Of a stretch of DNA of 58,519 nt, positions 32,187-40,066 are shown in pieces; the first letter of the stretch is position 1, and each line of letters opens with the position of its first letter. The stretch lies in assembly GCA_905236875.1 (NCBI GenBank), contig CAJOQT010000087.1:1-58519 (forward strand), given 5' to 3'. Both the position numbers and the translations under genes were made by a program. The DNA comes from an uncultured Prevotella sp. (lineage in GTDB: Bacteria; Bacteroidota; Bacteroidia; Bacteroidales; Bacteroidaceae). The notes beneath the pieces are model-generated. The model was not told where the DNA came from and did not search any database. It saw nothing but the letters and a program-made list of their open reading frames with translations.

Positions 32187-33455
32187 ATGGAGTACGATAT
32201 TAAGGAGTTTGACGAGATACGGCCGTATGAGCCGGACGAGATGAAGCAGGCGTTTGAGGAACTGCTTAAGGACCGTCAGTTTCAGGTGGTGCTAAAGGGC
32301 TTTGTCCCCTGGCTGCCAAAATGGGCACGCAACGGCCTGCTGCGTCTGGCTTTTACGGGAGTCAAGACTCCACTCGACTTCCAGAAGCGTTTCATGAAGC
32401 CCATCGTCAAGTGGATTATCCGCAAGCATACCGACGGCTGCACCTTTGACGATACGAATTTGGAGTGTAGAACGGAGAGTGTAGAGTTTGCTACCGCCAC
32501 TGATGGAAGTGCAGACTCTACAGCGGCAGCACGCTCGGCTTTGCCGCTTTGCTCTGCAAAGAACTCTACACTCTACACTCTAAACTCTAAACTAGAAAAA
32601 CGTTTTACCTTCGTCTCCAACCATCGTGACATCGTGCTGGATTCGGCATTCCTCGATGTCATGCTGGTGGATAGCGGTCATCCGACGACTGTGGAGATTG
32701 GCATTGGCGACAACCTGCTTATCTATCCGTGGATCAAGCGGCTGGTGCGGATGAACAAGGCATTCACCGTGCGTCGCGGACTGACACCCCATGAGATGAT
32801 GCGCTCCAGTCAGCTCATGAGCCGTTACATCCATTATGCCGTGACGCAGAAGAAGGAGAACATCTGGATTGCCCAGCGAGAGGGACGTGCCAAGGACTCT
32901 GACGACCGGACACAGGATTCCGTGCTGAAGATGCTGGCTATGGGAGGTGAACTCAAGGAACTGAACATCGTGCCGCTCACCATCAGCTACGAATACGACC
33001 CCTGCGACTACCTGAAAGCACAGGAGTTCCAGCAGAAACGCGACAATCCGAAGTTCAAGAAAAGCCGACAGGACGACCTGGACAACATGAAGACCGGTAT
33101 CTTCGGCTATAAGGGACGGGTACATTACCATTGTGCTGCCCCCATAAACACATGGATGGAGCAGTTGCAGGGTCTGCCCAGAAAAGACTTCTATGCTACC
33201 CTGGCTACCCGTATCGATAGGGAGCTGCATGCCAACTACCGGCTTTATCCCTGCAATTACATCGCCCTGGACGAACTGAATGGCAACAGCGAATACGCCG
33301 ACCACTACACTGCCAAGGACAAAAAACGCTTTGAACAGTACCTGATGGGGCAGCTGGCCAAGATCCAGATTCCCGACAAGGATGAGCCTTTCCTGCGTGA
33401 AAGGATGCTGACTATGTATGCCAACCCCCTCCGAAACCATCTTGCCGCCCTATGA
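32187..33455 (+). CDS. PlsC-type acyltransferase with an in-frame palindromic insert
   Basis: 422 residues. FTFVSNHRDIVLDSAFLDVML contains the H(x)4D acyltransferase motif (NHRDIVLD); IWIAQREGRAKDSDDRTQDSVLKML is the later Gly/Arg motif and LNIVPLTISYEYDPCDYLKA follows. It resembles glycerolipid 1-acyltransferases of Bacteroidota. Residues about 91-137 between the N-terminal helical part and the motif are foreign, containing ARSALPLCSAKNS and LYTLNSKL, almost identical to the insert in RadC. The stop overlaps the next gene (ATGA, 33452-33455). Confidence 0.87.
   Translation: MEYDIKEFDEIRPYEPDEMKQAFEELLKDRQFQVVLKGFVPWLPKWARNGLLRLAFTGVKTPLDFQKRFMKPIVKWIIRKHTDGCTFDDTNLECRTESVEFATATDGSADSTAAARSALPLCSAKNSTLYTLNSKLEKRFTFVSNHRDIVLDSAFLDVMLVDSGHPTTVEIGIGDNLLIYPWIKRLVRMNKAFTVRRGLTPHEMMRSSQLMSRYIHYAVTQKKENIWIAQREGRAKDSDDRTQDSVLKMLAMGGELKELNIVPLTISYEYDPCDYLKAQEFQQKRDNPKFKKSRQDDLDNMKTGIFGYKGRVHYHCAAPINTWMEQLQGLPRKDFYATLATRIDRELHANYRLYPCNYIALDELNGNSEYADHYTAKDKKRFEQYLMGQLAKIQIPDKDEPFLRERMLTMYANPLRNHLAAL
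32461..32597 (+). repeat. Palindromic element inside the acyltransferase gene
   Basis: Left arm GGAGTGTAGAACGGAGAGTG, ending TTTGCTACCGCC; loop; then GCGGCAGCACGCTCGG to TGCAAAGAACTC and CTACACT/CTAAACT heptamers. The right part (32523-32596) repeats the radC copy nearly base for base in the opposite genome orientation but the same orientation relative to the gene. Confidence 0.92.
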
Positions 33456-34141
33456 AGCATCTGTTTTCCTACCTTTTTACCTTTTTGCCTTTTTACCTTT
33501 TAGTGTCCTGTACCCAGGACAACTACGAAAAGGGAGAAGGAGAATACTCCCTGATGAGAGCCGACTTTATCGAGGCACATGTCGGCAGCGACAAACGAGT
33601 CGATTATATCGTGACCGACGACGGGGACTCGCTGACAGCCGAGCCGCGTTTCACCATCAAGAGCATCACCATAGCAGATACCACTTACCGCGCCATCCTT
33701 TATTATAATAAGGTAAAGAACGATGCTGGCAAAACGGTTGTCGAAGCCATGAGGATGTCTGTCGTACCTACCCTCTTCCCCCAGAAAATCAGAAACCAGG
33801 AACAGCTGGTGGCCGACCCCGTAAACTTCGAGAGTGTATGGCTGGGTGCCAACCGACGTTATCTGAACAGCAGTATTATCGTGATGACAGGAAAGCCTGA
33901 TGACGAGGAGATCCGCCAGACGATAGCCCTGATTCAGGATACTATCGTGATGCAACCCGACGGAAAGCTGACGGCCCATTATCGTTTGTATCATAATCAG
34001 GGTGGTGTGCCTGAGTATTATTCTGCCCGTCTGTACCTGAGTATCCCCGTCAGCAGCATCAAGGCCGACTCGGTACACCTGACCGTCAACACCTACAAAG
34101 GCGAAATCGTCAAGTGCATCCCATTGATTGATGTGCAGTGA
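33452..34141 (+). CDS. NigD-like lipoprotein
   Basis: 229 residues. The lipoprotein signal ends LVSCTQ; its core SYLFTFLPFYLL is encoded by TTTTTACC tandem units (33464-33502). The body (YSLMRADFIEAHVGSDKRVDYI, VTDDGDSLTAEPRF, RAILYYNKVKN and a C-terminal Ig-like strand set ending YKGEIVKCIPLIDVQ) matches what I recall of NigD-like lipoproteins of Bacteroides and Prevotella. Function unknown. Coupled to the acyltransferase by an ATGA overlap. Confidence 0.7.
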   Translation: MKHLFSYLFTFLPFYLLVSCTQDNYEKGEGEYSLMRADFIEAHVGSDKRVDYIVTDDGDSLTAEPRFTIKSITIADTTYRAILYYNKVKNDAGKTVVEAMRMSVVPTLFPQKIRNQEQLVADPVNFESVWLGANRRYLNSSIIVMTGKPDDEEIRQTIALIQDTIVMQPDGKLTAHYRLYHNQGGVPEYYSARLYLSIPVSSIKADSVHLTVNTYKGEIVKCIPLIDVQ

Positions 34142-34148
34142 ATGACAG

Positions 34149-34214
34149 AGTCCGAACGCAGCAGACTATGAGTCCGAACCGAACGGACTGTAAGTCCGAA
34201 CGCGACGGACCGGG
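34149..34214. repeat. Three 22-bp hairpin units between convergent genes
   Basis: AGTCCGAACGCAGCAGACTA, AGTCCGAACCGAACGGACTG and AGTCCGAACGCGACGGACCG begin consecutive 22-base units. Units two and three are hairpins (AGTCCG/CGGACT and GTCCG/CGGAC). Without a T-run they are weak terminators, but they occupy the gap between converging transcripts. Confidence 0.85.
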
Positions 34215-34233
34215 TGAGAGGGACTTTTAAGGT

Positions 34234-35325
34234 TTAGATGAGTCGTTCCAATTGGTCCAGTTCCTCGCTGGTTGTTGCCCAGCTGGTGACGAAGCGGCAG
34301 ATGGTATGGCGCATGTCAGCCTGCCCCCAATGGGTGAAGCCGATATGACGCGACAGGCGTTCCACCTCGTCGTTGGCAAGGATGACAAACTGCTGGTTCG
34401 TCGGTGAATCCAGATAGAACTCATAACCCTTTTTGCGGAACAGCTCCTTCATGCGCATGGCCATGTCAATGGCATGTCGTGAGAGCTGGAAATAGAGTAG
34501 TTCCTTCTCGTCTTTTGCATGGGGGGAAGGGCTGAACAATGCCTCAAACTGTAATCCGATGAGCGCGCCCTTGGCTATGACGGCACCATGCTGTTTCTGG
34601 ATAGAGAAGAAGTGCTTATGGGCGCGACGGTTGGTAAATACCACCGCTTCGCCACATAATGCCCCGATTTTCGTACCACCAATATAGAACACGTCGCAGT
34701 GGCGGGCCAGATAAGGCAGAGTGACAGGTTGCTCGTCGGAGGTCAGGCACTTGAGCTCGGAAGCTGCCAGTCCATAGCCCAGCCGTGCCCCGTCGATGTA
34801 AAGGGGTATCTCATAATGCTGGCAGACCTGATAGATATCATTCAGCTCACGCGCAGAATAGAGCGTCCCAAGCTCGGTAGGGAACGTGATATATACCAGA
34901 CCTGGATATACCGCATGGGCATTATTGCCGTCGTGCATGAAGTCATCCAGATACTTGTCAAGCACCTTTGCATCCATCTTGCCGTTCGGTCTTTCTCCAG
35001 CAGGCAAGGGTAATGGGATGACCTTGTGTTCGGTAAACTCTACAGCTCCCGCCTCATGAACATTGATGTGTCCACTATCTACGCAGATGACGCCCTCATA
35101 CTGATAGAGCATGGAGTCGATCGTGGTGGCATTGGTCTGTGTGCCTCCCGTCAGAAAGAACACCTCGGCATCAGGCAGACCACAGGCCTTGCGGATACGC
35201 TCTTTGGCACTTTCACAGAACTCGTCGAAACCGTATGGTATCGGTTTCGCCCCATTATGGTCTATCAGGCTTTGCAGCACCAATGGGTGTGCGCCGTTGT
35301 TGTAGTCACATTCAAATGATATCAT
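34234..35325 (-). CDS. Low-specificity L-threonine aldolase / beta-eliminating lyase family
   Basis: 363 residues of the PLP aspartate-aminotransferase fold. FFLTGGTQTNATTIDSML binds the phosphate, YIDGARLGYGLA has the cofactor Asp, and DVFYIGGTKIGALCGEAVVF holds the Schiff-base lysine. It likely cleaves threonine (or allo-threonine) to glycine and acetaldehyde. Conserved N-terminus SFECDYNNGAHPLVLQSL. The gene is 12 bases downstream of the HHH gene and may be co-transcribed with it. Confidence 0.88.
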   Translation of the reverse strand: MISFECDYNNGAHPLVLQSLIDHNGAKPIPYGFDEFCESAKERIRKACGLPDAEVFFLTGGTQTNATTIDSMLYQYEGVICVDSGHINVHEAGAVEFTEHKVIPLPLPAGERPNGKMDAKVLDKYLDDFMHDGNNAHAVYPGLVYITFPTELGTLYSARELNDIYQVCQHYEIPLYIDGARLGYGLAASELKCLTSDEQPVTLPYLARHCDVFYIGGTKIGALCGEAVVFTNRRAHKHFFSIQKQHGAVIAKGALIGLQFEALFSPSPHAKDEKELLYFQLSRHAIDMAMRMKELFRKKGYEFYLDSPTNQQFVILANDEVERLSRHIGFTHWGQADMRHTICRFVTSWATTSEELDQLERLI

Positions 35326-35337
35326 GGCTCAAAGAAA

Positions 35338-36231
35338 TTAAAATTCAACGTATGGTTCCAGCCGTTGTATGGCTTCAGGCGGGAAATCCTTGTGCAGCTT
35401 CAGGTCCTGTAGGCTTTGCAGTGGTCCGCGCAGACGGCGGTACTCAGTGATGGCCTTTGCCTGATAGAAGCTGATGTACGGATGCCGCTGCAGCTGGTTA
35501 AGCGTCAGCTTGTTGAGGTTGATCTTCTGCGTCTGTGGCTGTCGCACCACAAAGTAAGGGATGGCAGACTCCGGAAAGTCTTCTATCTCACGCAGCTGTT
35601 CCGGACTCACATATCCGCCCAGACGCTGTCCGTATCTGATGATGCGGCGGGCAAAGGCCTCTCCGACGCCGGGCACCTTGCGTAGCAGCATGGTGTCAGT
35701 GGTATTCAGGTTGATACTCGACGGTACCTCAACCTTGATGGGGTACTTCATCGTGTCACGCTCATGATGTTCTTCCTCACCAACAAGGGCAGAAGCCGGC
35801 GTGGTATAGTCGGACGATATGCGGATATAAGGTTCCAGTTCGCGGTATTCCTTGACAGTCAAGCCATAAAGCCGTGCAAAGTCCTCTTTTTTCCGATACA
35901 CTCCCCCGCGAGCACGATACTTGTATATATTCTTCACTTGCCAGGGTCGCAGGCCAAGTCGCAGCAATTGTGTGCTATCGGCCGTATTGGGGTCGAAGGG
36001 AAAGCGCTGGGGGGTGTGCGTAGAGGATTGAGCGAAATAGGTGGTGTGGGGTGAGTGTTGATAGTCATGCATGATGTATTGTGCATGATGCGTGGAGTCT
36101 GCATACAGCGTCGTACTTTCCATGCGTCTTTCCGTAAAGAGAATAACGCCCAGAGCCAAAGCCATGATGCAGAGCACAAAGAGGATTGCCCTACGGTCGG
36201 ACTTGCGGATATAGAAGAAGTCCTTGAACAT
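35338..36231 (-). CDS. Helix-hairpin-helix (ComEA-like) membrane protein
   Basis: 297 residues. An N-terminal helix (AILFVLCIMALALGVILF) anchors it. Three HhH segments follow: DPNTADSTQLLRLGLRPWQVKNIYKYRARGGVYRKKEDF, NLNTTDTMLLRKVPGVGEAFARRIIRYGQRLGGY and NLNKLTLNQLQRHPYISFYQAKAITEYRRLRG. The FDPNTAD and NLN(K/T)xx openings are typical of ComEA-like DNA-binding proteins of Bacteroidota. Probably binds DNA non-specifically outside or at the inner membrane; a link to DNA uptake is inference. Confidence 0.85.
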   Translation of the reverse strand: MFKDFFYIRKSDRRAILFVLCIMALALGVILFTERRMESTTLYADSTHHAQYIMHDYQHSPHTTYFAQSSTHTPQRFPFDPNTADSTQLLRLGLRPWQVKNIYKYRARGGVYRKKEDFARLYGLTVKEYRELEPYIRISSDYTTPASALVGEEEHHERDTMKYPIKVEVPSSINLNTTDTMLLRKVPGVGEAFARRIIRYGQRLGGYVSPEQLREIEDFPESAIPYFVVRQPQTQKINLNKLTLNQLQRHPYISFYQAKAITEYRRLRGPLQSLQDLKLHKDFPPEAIQRLEPYVEF

Positions 36232-36247
36232 TACTCATTTCTCAATT

Positions 36248-37663
36248 TCAAATGACCCCGAACTGATGGAGGAAGATCAAGATGATGCAGAGAGGACATA
36301 CATAACGTACACAAAACAGGAAGACATTGACGAACGTACCGCGTAGCGTGCCGTTATTGGTCAGCTCATCACGTATAATCTGCTTGGGAACATACCAGCC
36401 TACGAACAGACAGGTGAGCAGACCGCCTGTTGGAAGAAATACCTGGCCTGTCAGGAAGTCGAACCAGTCGAACAGAGAGCGGTCTCCGAGTATCAGCCAG
36501 TCACGGGTGCCGCCAAACGACAAGGAACAAAATACGCCGATCAAGGCACAAAGCAGAGAGACCCATGCGGTTCCCTTGCGACGTGTCGTATTAAACTCCT
36601 CATGGAAAAAAGCCGTGATCACCTCATGAAGCGACATGAGCGATGTCAGTGCAGCCAGCGAAAGCAATGCATAGAACAACAGGGCCACTCCTTCACCCAG
36701 CAGGGGAACACCGCCGAAAGCCTGCTGGAACACGTTGGGTAGGGTGATAAACACCAGTCCGGGGCCACAGTACTGGCTGGTCAGCTCAGGATTGGACATC
36801 AGTTCCGATGCATTGGGATGGATGGCAAAGAATGCCGGGAAGATCATGAGACCTGCAAGAATGGCAATCAGCGTGTCGATACTGACAATCTGTACTGCCG
36901 ACTTCGTCAGGTGTGTCTCACGTTTGAAGTAGCTGGCATAGGTACACAGACAGCCCATGCCCAGACTGAGTGAGTAGAACGCCTGGCCCAAGGCTCCCAG
37001 CATCATATTGCCGTTGAGCTTGGAAAAATCAGGATTAAAAAGAAAGGAGATTCCCTTGCCTGCTCCTGGCAGCAGACAGGATGCCACACCAATGACAATG
37101 AGCAAAATAAACAACAGAGGCATCATCATCTTCGATCCCTTCTCGATGCCTTTCTCTACACCCCGTGCAATGATAAAATGACTCATCAGCATAAATATCA
37201 GCAGCCATGCTATCGGTTTCCAGGGATGGGAGGAGAAATTCTCGAAGTAGGTTTTGATATAGTCGGCATCGCCGCTCAGATGGCCCGCCAGCGAGGCATA
37301 GATATACTGCAGACACCAGCCCGACACCACCACATAGTAGCCCATGATGAGGAAACCCGTGAAGATACCGAAGTAGCCGATAAGTCGCCACGGCGTGCCA
37401 TTGGCCAGCATGGAATAGGCACGTGCAGCATTCGCCTGAGCCCTGCGACCAATGATGAACTCGTTGAGCATACAGGGAAGGCCGAGTACGATGACACAAG
37501 CGATATATAAGATGATGAAGGCAGCTCCACCGTTCTGTCCTGTCATGTAGGGAAAGCGCCATACATTACCTAACCCGACAGCAGATCCCGCTGTGGCCAG
37601 TATGATACCCAACTTACTGCCGAAGTTGGCTCTTTCATTCTTTGAGGTTCCTGTTTTCTTCAT
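36248..37663 (-). CDS. Sodium-dependent transporter, NSS (SNF) family
   Basis: 471 residues from ATG 37663 (MKKTGTSKNERANFGS); the frame extends to a TTG at 37675 but the -7 box overlaps that codon. LGIILATAGSAVGLGNVWRFPYMTGQNGGAAFIILYI is the diagnostic first helix with the unwound Na+ site, and about 11 hydrophobic segments follow. It imports an amino acid or similar solute with sodium. The -7 box ends nine bases before the start, so the mRNA is nearly leaderless; the promoter is back to back with that of the VanZ gene. Confidence 0.93.
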   Translation of the reverse strand: MKKTGTSKNERANFGSKLGIILATAGSAVGLGNVWRFPYMTGQNGGAAFIILYIACVIVLGLPCMLNEFIIGRRAQANAARAYSMLANGTPWRLIGYFGIFTGFLIMGYYVVVSGWCLQYIYASLAGHLSGDADYIKTYFENFSSHPWKPIAWLLIFMLMSHFIIARGVEKGIEKGSKMMMPLLFILLIVIGVASCLLPGAGKGISFLFNPDFSKLNGNMMLGALGQAFYSLSLGMGCLCTYASYFKRETHLTKSAVQIVSIDTLIAILAGLMIFPAFFAIHPNASELMSNPELTSQYCGPGLVFITLPNVFQQAFGGVPLLGEGVALLFYALLSLAALTSLMSLHEVITAFFHEEFNTTRRKGTAWVSLLCALIGVFCSLSFGGTRDWLILGDRSLFDWFDFLTGQVFLPTGGLLTCLFVGWYVPKQIIRDELTNNGTLRGTFVNVFLFCVRYVCPLCIILIFLHQFGVI

Positions 37664-37668
37664 ATTCG

Positions 37669-37700
37669 TTTGCAAAAGTATAAAATATTTCTTACTTTTG
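37669..37700. promoter_or_regulatory. Overlapping divergent promoters of the NSS and VanZ genes
   Basis: Plus strand: TTTG at 37669-37672, 20 bases, TACTTTTG at 37693-37700 for VanZ (ATG 20 bases on). Minus strand: TACTTTTG at 37673-37680 for the transporter. The two units overlap, so they probably compete for polymerase. Confidence 0.75.
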
Positions 37701-37720
37701 CACGCAAATCAGAACAAAAT

Positions 37721-38128
37721 ATGAGAGACTTCTATCAATTTATCAAAAAATACCCATTATCCATAGCCTGTTTCCTGCTCATTTGGATTCTTTCACTCAT
37801 GCCGTTCTTCCCTGAAACGCCATTGGATGGTGTAAAATTTATCGATAAATGGACACATCTGGTAATGTACGGAGGAGCATGTAGTGTGTTATGGATTGAA
37901 TATATAAGGGCCCACCCCCGATCCCTCCCCAAGGGAGGGGCTGGGGGTAGGCTCTTCCTCTTTGCCTGGCTGGCTCCCATCCTGATGAGCGGACTTCTGG
38001 AACTGCTACAGGCTTACGCCACCACGACACGTAGCGGTGAGTGGCTCGACTTCGCTTCCAACTCCTTAGGCGTCACCTTGGGAGCTGTGTTTGGAATGAT
38101 ACTACTTCTAATAAGAAATAAGAAATGA
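37721..38128 (+). CDS. VanZ-family membrane protein with a C-rich palindrome insert
   Basis: 135 residues from ATG 37721. Membrane segments LSIACFLLIWILSLMPF, HLVMYGGACSVLWIEYI, FLFAWLAPILMSGLLELLQAY and LGVTLGAVFGMILLLI match VanZ, with DKWTHLVMYG and ELLQAYATTTRSGEWLDFASNSLG as signatures. Between helices two and three lies RAHPRSLPKGGAGGRL, encoded by a C-rich palindrome (37910-37952) and absent from the usual family. Function unknown; VanZ proteins relate to teicoplanin resistance in enterococci. Confidence 0.85.
   Translation: MRDFYQFIKKYPLSIACFLLIWILSLMPFFPETPLDGVKFIDKWTHLVMYGGACSVLWIEYIRAHPRSLPKGGAGGRLFLFAWLAPILMSGLLELLQAYATTTRSGEWLDFASNSLGVTLGAVFGMILLLIRNKK
37910..37952 (+). repeat. 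C-rich palindrome inside the VanZ gene
   Basis: CCACCCCCGATCCCTCCCC pairs with GGGAGGGGCTGGGGGTAGG around AA. In frame, encoding HPRSLPKGGAGG. Confidence 0.92.
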
Positions 38129-38146
38129 GGAGAGATTACTCATTTC

Positions 38147-38632
38147 TCATGACTCATTTCTAAATGTTTTATACGGATATACTCTGAGGGAACTGTTATA
38201 GTAACGGCGGTCACCCGTTACCTCCTGTCCGATGAAATCGGGCTTCTCGTATGCTTCATCCTCTGATGCCAGTTCCACTTCGGCCATGACCAGTCCGTCA
38301 TTGTCACCATGGAACTCATCCACTTCGAAAGTATGTATGCCACTCTTGACGAGCCAGCGTGTCTTGTCGATGACACCCGGTTCGCAAAGGGCGAACAGAT
38401 GTTCTGCCTCGTCAAGGGTTATCTCTTTTTCAAATTCATAGCGGCTCAGCCCTCCGTTCAGACTGGGTCCCTTGATGGTCAGGTATCCGCAGTCATCGCG
38501 AAGACGTACCCTGACGGTACGTCCGCGACCACTGCAGATATAACCTTGCTTGATGTGGCTGTGACTGTAAGCCTGACGCTTATAGTCATCGCCACGGACA
38601 AGAAACTTCCGTTCTATTTCAAATCCACTCAT
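38147..38632 (-). CDS. CYTH-domain protein
   Basis: 161 residues. FEIERKFLVRGDDYK is the ExExK metal-phosphate motif; VRVRLRDDCGYLTIKG, YEFEKEITLDEAEHLFALC, KTRWLVKSGIHTFEVDEFHG and LVMAEVELASEDEAYEKPDFIGQEVT complete the triphosphate tunnel fold. The family hydrolyses tripolyphosphate or related triphosphates. It stands at the end of the prfB run, after a 46-residue membrane protein gene. Confidence 0.9.
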   Translation of the reverse strand: MSGFEIERKFLVRGDDYKRQAYSHSHIKQGYICSGRGRTVRVRLRDDCGYLTIKGPSLNGGLSRYEFEKEITLDEAEHLFALCEPGVIDKTRWLVKSGIHTFEVDEFHGDNDGLVMAEVELASEDEAYEKPDFIGQEVTGDRRYYNSSLRVYPYKTFRNES

Positions 38633-38640
38633 ATCTGGAT

Positions 38641-38668
38641 TACGGATGAGGGATTACGGATTACGCAG
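38641..38668. repeat. GGATTAC heptamer array
   Basis: TACGGATGAGGGATTACGGA then TTACGCAG, with GGATTAC/GGATGAG/GGATTAC units. Covers the CYTH-to-small-protein gap. Confidence 0.75.
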
Positions 38669-38801
38669 TAGCAACTGCATAGAACACGTAGATGATACCC
38701 AACAGTATCAGTGCTCCGAAGATCCAGTTAATCACTTTCTTGCCTTCCTTCTCCTGTCGTGCTTCACGGGCTGCACGACGAGCCTTTCCTTTTTGACTCA
38801 T
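38661..38801 (-). CDS. 46-residue membrane protein
   Basis: Minus-strand ATG at 38801: a strongly basic N-terminus (MSQKGKARRAAREARQEKEG) followed by one helix, VINWIFGALILLGIIYVFYA, and a short tail VATA. The sharp charge-then-helix plan and the place between prfB and the CYTH gene support a real gene. It resembles small proteins I recall beside prfB in other Prevotella, but no function is known. Its stop is in a GGATTAC heptamer array (38641-38668). Confidence 0.7.
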   Translation of the reverse strand: MSQKGKARRAAREARQEKEGKKVINWIFGALILLGIIYVFYAVATA

Positions 38802-38807
38802 AATACT

Positions 38808-38864
38808 GATTTACTATTTAACGATTTACTATTTACTATTTATTTAACGATTTACTATTTATAC
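38808..38864. repeat. TTTACTA/TTAACGA tandem array
   Basis: GATTTACTATTTAACGATTT and more TTTACTA units. Same unit family as the rbfA spacer at 11841-11930. Confidence 0.85.
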
Positions 38865-38879
38865 TTCGCCTGTTCTTGT

Positions 38880-38911
38880 CCTCCCCCCTCGGGGGAGGTT
38901 AGGAGGGGGCT
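38880..38911 (-). repeat. C-rich palindrome after prfB
   Basis: CCTCCCCCCTCGGGGGAGG, two bases from the prfB stop. Same class as the in-frame copies; here between genes. Confidence 0.85.
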
Positions 38912-38912
38912 C

Positions 38913-40031
38913 TTATTCTTCTGTTACTGGGAACTCCATCAGGTAGGCCTTGATGAAATCGTCTATTCTGCCGTTCATCACCGCATCCACATCAGTCGTC
39001 TGGTAGTTGGTGCGGTGATCCTTGACACGACGGTCATCAAACACATACGAGCGTATCTGGCTGCCCCATTCTATCTTCTTCTTGCCTGCCTCTATCTTGG
39101 CCTGGGCCTCCAGGCGTTTCTTCATGGCGCGGTCGTAGAGCTGTGACTTCAGCAGCTTCATGGCACGCTCCTTGTTCTTGGGCTGGTCACGTGTCTCCGT
39201 GTTCTCAATGAGGATCTCTTCCTCCTCGCCGGTATCGGGATCGGTGTACCAGTAACGCAGACGGACACCCGACTCCACCTTATTGACGTTCTGACCACCG
39301 GCACCGCTGCTGCGGAACGTGTCCCAGCTGAGCTTGGCAGGATCGACATACACCTCGATGGTGTCATCGACCAGCGGTGTCACAAATACGGAAGCGAACG
39401 AAGTCATGCGCTTGCCCTGTGCATTGAACGGAGACACTCGCACCAGACGGTGTACGCCGTTCTCCGACTTCAGGTAGCCATAGGCGTATTCACCACCCTC
39501 AATGGTCATGGTGACACTCTTGATGCCTGCCTCGTCGCCATCCTGTAGGTTGTTGATGGTTACCTTGTAGTTATGTGCCTCACACCAGCGCTGATACATA
39601 CGCATCAGCATCGATGCCCAGTCCTGGCTCTCCGTACCGCCGGCACCCGAGTTGATCTTCATCACACAGTCCATAGGATCCTCCTTCTGGCGTAGCATGT
39701 TCATCAGTTCCAGCGACTCAATGGCCTCAATAGCTTTCTGATAGTCGTCATCGACCTCCTGTTCTGTCACCATCTCGTCCTTATAGAAGTCAAATGCCAG
39801 CTGCAGCTCGTCGGCCAATGTACGTACCTGCTTGTAGCCGTCAAGCCAGCGCTTGATGCTCTTCACCTTCTTCATCTGCTCTTCGGCACGCTTCGGGTCC
39901 TCCCAGAAGTCGGGGGCCTGCGTACGCAGGTCCTCTTCCTCCCACTCCACCTGTTTCTCGTCTATCTTCAGGTAGTGCTTCAGTTTATCAGCCCTGTCGA
40001 GCACGTCTTTCAGTTGATCTTGTGTAATCAT
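38913..40031 (-). CDS. prfB: Peptide chain release factor 2, without programmed frameshift
   Basis: Ends translation at UGA and UAA. 372 residues from ATG 40031 (MITQDQLKDVLDRADKLKHYL); the frame extends upstream but past the promoter. SPF in RVRVSPFNAQGKR-like RLVRVSPFNAQGKR recognises the stop codon and GAGGQNVNKVESGVRL holds the catalytic GGQ. Most bacteria have an in-frame UGA and +1 frameshift near codon 25; here LKHYLKIDEKQVEWEEEDL reads straight through. The -7 box (TACCTTCG) ends four bases before the ATG, so the message may be leaderless. Confidence 0.94.
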   Translation of the reverse strand: MITQDQLKDVLDRADKLKHYLKIDEKQVEWEEEDLRTQAPDFWEDPKRAEEQMKKVKSIKRWLDGYKQVRTLADELQLAFDFYKDEMVTEQEVDDDYQKAIEAIESLELMNMLRQKEDPMDCVMKINSGAGGTESQDWASMLMRMYQRWCEAHNYKVTINNLQDGDEAGIKSVTMTIEGGEYAYGYLKSENGVHRLVRVSPFNAQGKRMTSFASVFVTPLVDDTIEVYVDPAKLSWDTFRSSGAGGQNVNKVESGVRLRYWYTDPDTGEEEEILIENTETRDQPKNKERAMKLLKSQLYDRAMKKRLEAQAKIEAGKKKIEWGSQIRSYVFDDRRVKDHRTNYQTTDVDAVMNGRIDDFIKAYLMEFPVTEE

Positions 40032-40035
40032 GGCG

Positions 40036-40066
40036 CGAAGGTACGAACTTTTTTGTATTTTGCCAA
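40036..40066 (-). promoter_or_regulatory. prfB promoter, leaderless configuration
   Basis: Minus strand TTGG, 19 bases, TACCTTCG (40036-40043), then CGCC and the ATG. Confidence 0.6.

Noticed and set aside
34142..34230. Small coding frame between the NigD-like and aldolase genes
   Set aside because: The region is filled by 22-bp hairpin repeats; no start with a plausible protein.
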